In this document: one piece after another, positions 14,065-16,063 of the stretch
Layout: the number at the start of each line of letters is the position of its first letter
How positions within the stretch are numbered: the first letter of the stretch is position 1
Source of the DNA: DYHD01 sp964411065
Lineage (GTDB): Bacteria > Nitrospirota > Thermodesulfovibrionia > Thermodesulfovibrionales > Dissulfurispiraceae
Assembly (NCBI GenBank): GCA_964411065.1
Contig: CAYPJO010000044.1
Location: 1 to 16,063 of the forward strand
Direction: 5' to 3'
DNA length: 16,063 bases
The notes under the pieces: generated by a model
What the model saw: only the letters and a program-made list of their open reading frames with translations
What the model was told of the DNA's origin: nothing
Database searches by the model: none
Made by a program: the position numbers and the translations under genes

Positions 14065-14820
14065 TCAAGGTTTCTCTCTTTGAAGTTCAATAAGTTTAGC
14101 ATATTTAAAAAAAGAACCACTTGCTTTCAATAAAGCTAAAACTAAACCATCTAAACCATCAAGAAATCCTCTTTTAAGAATATAAATTTTAATAAACATG
14201 GAGATGGCATGAACAACCGGGCTTAATACACTGGCTCTTTCACCTGCGAGATAGAGTTCTTTTGCAGAAATTGAGGAATATTTGTTCATAGTCTCAAGCA
14301 TTTCTGCATAATCTAAGAAGCCATAATGTTCAATATGGGCGTCAATCTTCCTGATAGCCCCCTCTGTTATCCATCTTTCATGGATTTCTCCTCTAAAGGA
14401 GCCCTTGCTTTTATTTATTAGTCGAACTTGCCAATCAGGCCAATTGTCACCATATTTAAGCCATCTACCTTTTATGTGATTTTTTCTTTTAAACTTGTAA
14501 GCTGACGCACGTGGTTCTTTTATGATTTCTAATATCACCTCTCTGGTTTTTGGTGGGATTCTCTCATCAGCATCTATTACAAGAACCCATTCATTACTGC
14601 ATTTCTGGATAGCACTGTTTTTCTGATTACCGTAACCTTTCCAATCTTCAATGAAGACCTTACAGCCAAAATCTTTTGCAATCTCAACTGTTCTATCCTT
14701 GCTTCCCGAATCTACTACAATAATTTCATCAGCAAAGGAGACGCTTTTTAGGCAATCGGGGAGTCTCTTTTCTTCGTCTTTTGTGATTATAGCAACAGAT
14801 ATTTTTGTCTTATTCTTCAT
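14065..14820 (-). CDS. Family 2 glycosyltransferase, WaaE/KdtX-like (LPS core)
   Basis: The 251-residue protein has a GT-A fold start, ISVAIITKDEEKRLPDCLKSV (residues 7-27), then DEIIVVDSGSKDRTVEIAKDFG (31-52) and the metal/nucleotide-binding DAD in VLVIDADERI (D83 and D85). The later segment DNWPDWQVRLINKSKGSFRGEIHER and the C-terminal half with a hydrophobic stretch match the subgroup of LPS core beta-glucosyltransferases called WaaE/KdtX. It probably adds a sugar to the LPS inner core on the cytoplasmic face of the membrane, but the sugar and acceptor cannot be read from sequence. Its ATG lies inside the end of the upstream ligase-like gene (11-base overlap), so the two are translationally coupled, which supports a shared role in LPS assembly. 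It ends near the terminator shared with pyrB. Confidence 0.85.
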   Translation of the reverse strand: MKNKTKISVAIITKDEEKRLPDCLKSVSFADEIIVVDSGSKDRTVEIAKDFGCKVFIEDWKGYGNQKNSAIQKCSNEWVLVIDADERIPPKTREVILEIIKEPRASAYKFKRKNHIKGRWLKYGDNWPDWQVRLINKSKGSFRGEIHERWITEGAIRKIDAHIEHYGFLDYAEMLETMNKYSSISAKELYLAGERASVLSPVVHAISMFIKIYILKRGFLDGLDGLVLALLKASGSFFKYAKLIELQREKP

Positions 14821-15991
14821 TATCAGCTAATCTCATACCCATAAAGAGAGCAAAGAGTATGCCTGTTGTATGGGAGAGAATCTGAGTATCAGTTAAACTC
14901 CCTATCAGTAGTAAAAGCCCGAATATAAGAGTTGAGTAACCGGTGAAGCCTTTTCGATACTTCCAGCCTTTCTTCAGAAAAACGAAGAAGAGCCATAGAA
15001 TTGAAATAATTCCCAAAATGCCAAAGCTAGTAGCCATATAGAAAAAACTATTGTGAGGCTGGTCAATACCGACTGATATGAAAGTAGGGTCATAATTATT
15101 AATAACAGCCTTTTGAAACCCGCCTGTGCCGACTCCTATTAGTGGATTGTCTAAAAAAACCTTAATTGATTTGTCCCACATATGCAATCTTAAGCCAATA
15201 GATGTGTCTTTATGTCCTTGATTATACAAATTGATTTCTTTTGAGACAAGATTTAATCTCTGTTGAACTGTAGGAGATAACAGAAATAGCCCTACCACTA
15301 AAAAAGATAACACGATGCTCCTGAAAAAATGTTTTTTGCCCATTAGATTATAGAGGAAGACAGGGCAAAGAGCTACAAAGGCAAGATATCCACTTCTTCC
15401 TGGAATTATTGCAAGGTTGAAAATATAAGCGAATATCAAAATAAGTAATATAGTCTTTATCCATTTCTTGGTAGTTTCTGATAGGTAAAATGAGAGCATT
15501 AAGACCCCTAAAACGAGCATAAGGGAATAGGTTATATATGAACCCTCACCGCCTAGACCTGTAGCAAGTCCTTTTTTAATGAAAGGTATTAACTCTAAAT
15601 ACTGAGCAATTGCAATAGAAACGTTTAATGTTAACCCAGCAAGAAATGCCCACAGAAAGTATACTGTTTTATGGGATGGAATCGATGCTATTAGAAAAGC
15701 AAAAAGCCAATAATAGGTTTTTTGCGCAAATGTGAGACCCTTTGCTACATCGGTTGTCCATATAAGTCCTAACCAGTGCAAAAAAATAAAAACAAAGACA
15801 GGCAGAGTCCACTCTTGTTTGTACCATAATTTAAAATCTTTTATAAAAATACCTGAACCAAGCCATATTAATATTACTAATATGCCTATGATGACGGATG
15901 GTGATGTGCCAATGGACTGTGAAAAAAATAAGAGACACAAACTACCAAAAAGGAGAGTTTGAGGGATTTGTGACTTATCATAATTGATCAT
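14810..15991 (-). CDS. O-antigen ligase/polymerase family membrane protein (Wzy_C domain)
   Basis: A 393-residue protein with about ten to twelve membrane helices. The features of the O-antigen ligase (WaaL)/polymerase family are present: PGRSGYLAF at residues 197-205, with the conserved arginine ahead of the large periplasmic loop. Then come GLRLHMWDKSIKVFLDNPLIGVGTGGFQ (266-293) and QPHNSFFYMATSFGILG (311-327), with the conserved histidine H313. WaaL joins undecaprenyl-linked O-polysaccharide to lipid A-core at the periplasmic face; relatives act as polymerases or glycosylate pilin (PilO/PglL). The coupled glycosyltransferase gene favours an LPS role, but the sequence alone does not separate the functions. 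A pilin glycosylation role is possible because a pilin operon is in the same window, though about 10 kb away. The ATG at 15991 has no good Shine-Dalgarno. Confidence 0.85.
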   Translation of the reverse strand: MINYDKSQIPQTLLFGSLCLLFFSQSIGTSPSVIIGILVILIWLGSGIFIKDFKLWYKQEWTLPVFVFIFLHWLGLIWTTDVAKGLTFAQKTYYWLFAFLIASIPSHKTVYFLWAFLAGLTLNVSIAIAQYLELIPFIKKGLATGLGGEGSYITYSLMLVLGVLMLSFYLSETTKKWIKTILLILIFAYIFNLAIIPGRSGYLAFVALCPVFLYNLMGKKHFFRSIVLSFLVVGLFLLSPTVQQRLNLVSKEINLYNQGHKDTSIGLRLHMWDKSIKVFLDNPLIGVGTGGFQKAVINNYDPTFISVGIDQPHNSFFYMATSFGILGIISILWLFFVFLKKGWKYRKGFTGYSTLIFGLLLLIGSLTDTQILSHTTGILFALFMGMRLADNEE

Positions 15992-16015
15992 TTTATAGAA
16001 ACATTTTAAGAATAT

Positions 16016-16063
16016 GGTATTATGTTAAAATATGCTGTCTTTGTCAAATATTAGGAGCAAAAG
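16016..16063 (+). promoter_or_regulatory. Promoter and ribosome-binding site of a gene starting beyond the right edge
   Basis: TGGTATTAT (16015-16023) is an extended -10 on the plus strand, and AGGAG (16053-16057) is followed by CAAAAG, so a start codon is expected at about 16064. The transcription start would be near 16030. No -35 box is clear. The gene itself is outside the window; it would be divergent from the O-antigen ligase-like gene. Confidence 0.45.

Overview
The window is AT-rich DNA from a diderm (LPS-bearing) bacterium. The LPS-export permeases LptF/LptG, an O-antigen ligase-type protein, a WaaE-type glycosyltransferase and a type IV minor-pilin operon all require an outer membrane. 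The sigma54 promoter, the NtrC-type regulator and a histidine kinase with a c-type heme motif would fit an anaerobic or respiratory lineage such as Nitrospirota or Desulfobacterota. That placement is an inference; no rRNA or tRNA gene is present to fix the taxonomy.

Layout. Positions 1-555 hold a decayed IS1634-like transposase (minus strand), with an in-frame stop, a frame break and a large internal deletion. Positions 654-1238 (minus) encode an ICMT/PEMT-type membrane methyltransferase. Positions 1239-1581 form a regulatory region with a near-perfect sigma54 promoter (1432-1447) preceded by palindromes. It drives a compact plus-strand operon of four pilin-like genes at 1582-4998: fimT/gspH-like, pilV-like, pilW-like and a long pilX-like gene whose C-terminal two-thirds look like a beta-helical passenger. 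A non-coding stretch at 4999-5341 carries short interspersed palindromic repeats between converging genes.

From 12255 down to 5342 everything is on the minus strand: lptF-lptG, a sensor kinase and NtrC-type regulator pair, a small two-helix membrane protein, and a solitary CbiO/EcfA-type ATPase with its own likely promoter. Positions 12489-13939 (plus) encode pyrR-pyrB, ending at a bidirectional terminator. Positions 14065-15991 (minus) encode an O-antigen ligase/polymerase-like protein overlapping a glycosyltransferase gene. The right edge (16016-16063) has an extended -10 and a Shine-Dalgarno sequence for a plus-strand gene starting just outside the window.

How the genes may work together. 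The lpt genes and the ligase/glycosyltransferase pair contribute to LPS building and export. The pilin genes would supply the initiating tip or minor-pilin complex of a type IV pilus. The kinase-regulator pair is the only two-component system here. Its output is a sigma54 activator, and the only convincing sigma54 promoter in the window is that of the pilin operon. A link from periplasmic heme sensing to minor-pilin expression is therefore a testable hypothesis, but nothing in the sequence proves it. No CRISPR array, tRNA, rRNA or intact mobile element was found.
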